A stretch of 64,000 nt of DNA from Incurvaria masculella (lineage: Eukaryota > Arthropoda > Insecta > Lepidoptera > Incurvariidae): contig OX335653.1 in the NCBI GenBank assembly GCA_946894095.1, positions 2,175,001 through 2,239,000 of the forward strand, given 5' to 3'. Below, piece by piece: positions 63,696 through 64,000 of this stretch; the first letter of the stretch is position 1; every line of letters begins with the position of its first letter. A model generated the notes under the pieces. That model made no database searches and was not told the DNA's origin. It saw nothing but the letters and a program-made list of their open reading frames with translations. The position numbers were made by a program, and so were the translations under genes.

Positions 63696-64000
63696 CTGAG
63701 CCTCTAGTCCTACTTGTTACCTAAATTGGCCTAACTGATCACTTGCGTTTTCAAATGTATGGAGAATTGTAAGAACATTTTCAAAGTCAACAACCGAAAT
63801 TGACTTAAAAACTTACGAATTATCTTATATCTGGCAATTCGGAGCACATTTTAATGAGGGCCTCAACAAAATGCACTGATATCCGCACAGAAGAACATTC
63901 TAACGGTAGTATAGATTGACAATACCATGAATGCGTGGTGCTGGCAATCGACCCTACTTTTTTCACACGATGCCAAAATTAAAAACACCGTTGCCATAGC

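Overview
The window looks like a piece of a lepidopteran (moth or butterfly) nuclear chromosome. It is AT-rich and dense in short mobile elements. Its genes are broken into small, GC-rich exons. Two short arrays of CCTAA/TTAGG, the insect telomere motif, sit inside foldback repeats. Many SINE, MITE and LINE families recur 2 to 15 times within 64 kb. No bacterial, CRISPR, rRNA or true tRNA features were seen.

Layout. 1-22.5 kb: no convincing gene, mostly dispersed repeats, including a hAT MITE with an 8-bp target duplication, TTAA-flanked MITEs, tRNA-derived SINEs, and a 2-kb foldback and tandem-repeat complex at 8.5-10.7 kb. 22.58-29.50 kb, plus strand: eight phase-compatible exons of an ERICH2-like (glutamate-rich protein 2) gene, whose 5' end was not found. 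29.5-42 kb: gene-free, with a 185-bp higher-order minisatellite, a 440-bp tandem duplication, several MITEs, and a degenerate ~105-bp array at 41.1-42.0 kb. 42.05-63.09 kb, minus strand: the 3' part of a class I unconventional myosin gene (best guess Myo95E-like). It carries the C-terminal half of the motor, three IQ-like motifs, a post-IQ linker and a complete TH1 tail. The N-terminal motor exons (P-loop, switch I) must lie beyond 64 kb. The two genes are convergent. The myosin introns hold an intact ~3-kb APE-type LINE ORF, an RTE-type LINE remnant, other LINE tails, SINEs, and a 370-bp near-perfect palindrome.

The most unusual signal is at 46.73-47.51 kb. A 180-bp tandem repeat is not ordinary satellite: on the minus strand each unit contains a complete 141-bp, phase 0-0 myosin exon (the linker between the last IQ motif and the TH1 domain). 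There are four complete, nearly identical copies plus a fifth truncated one. Successive copies are separated by only 39 nt, which has its own GT and AG ends but also an in-frame stop. This suggests either splicing-constrained exon cassettes or a coding VNTR.

The gene models were built by hand from splice signals, reading-phase bookkeeping and remembered family motifs. Every junction used is phase-consistent: 603 codons for the ERICH2-like part and 692 codons for the myosin part with one cassette. No homology search or transcript evidence was available. Repeat family names are descriptive unless stated.
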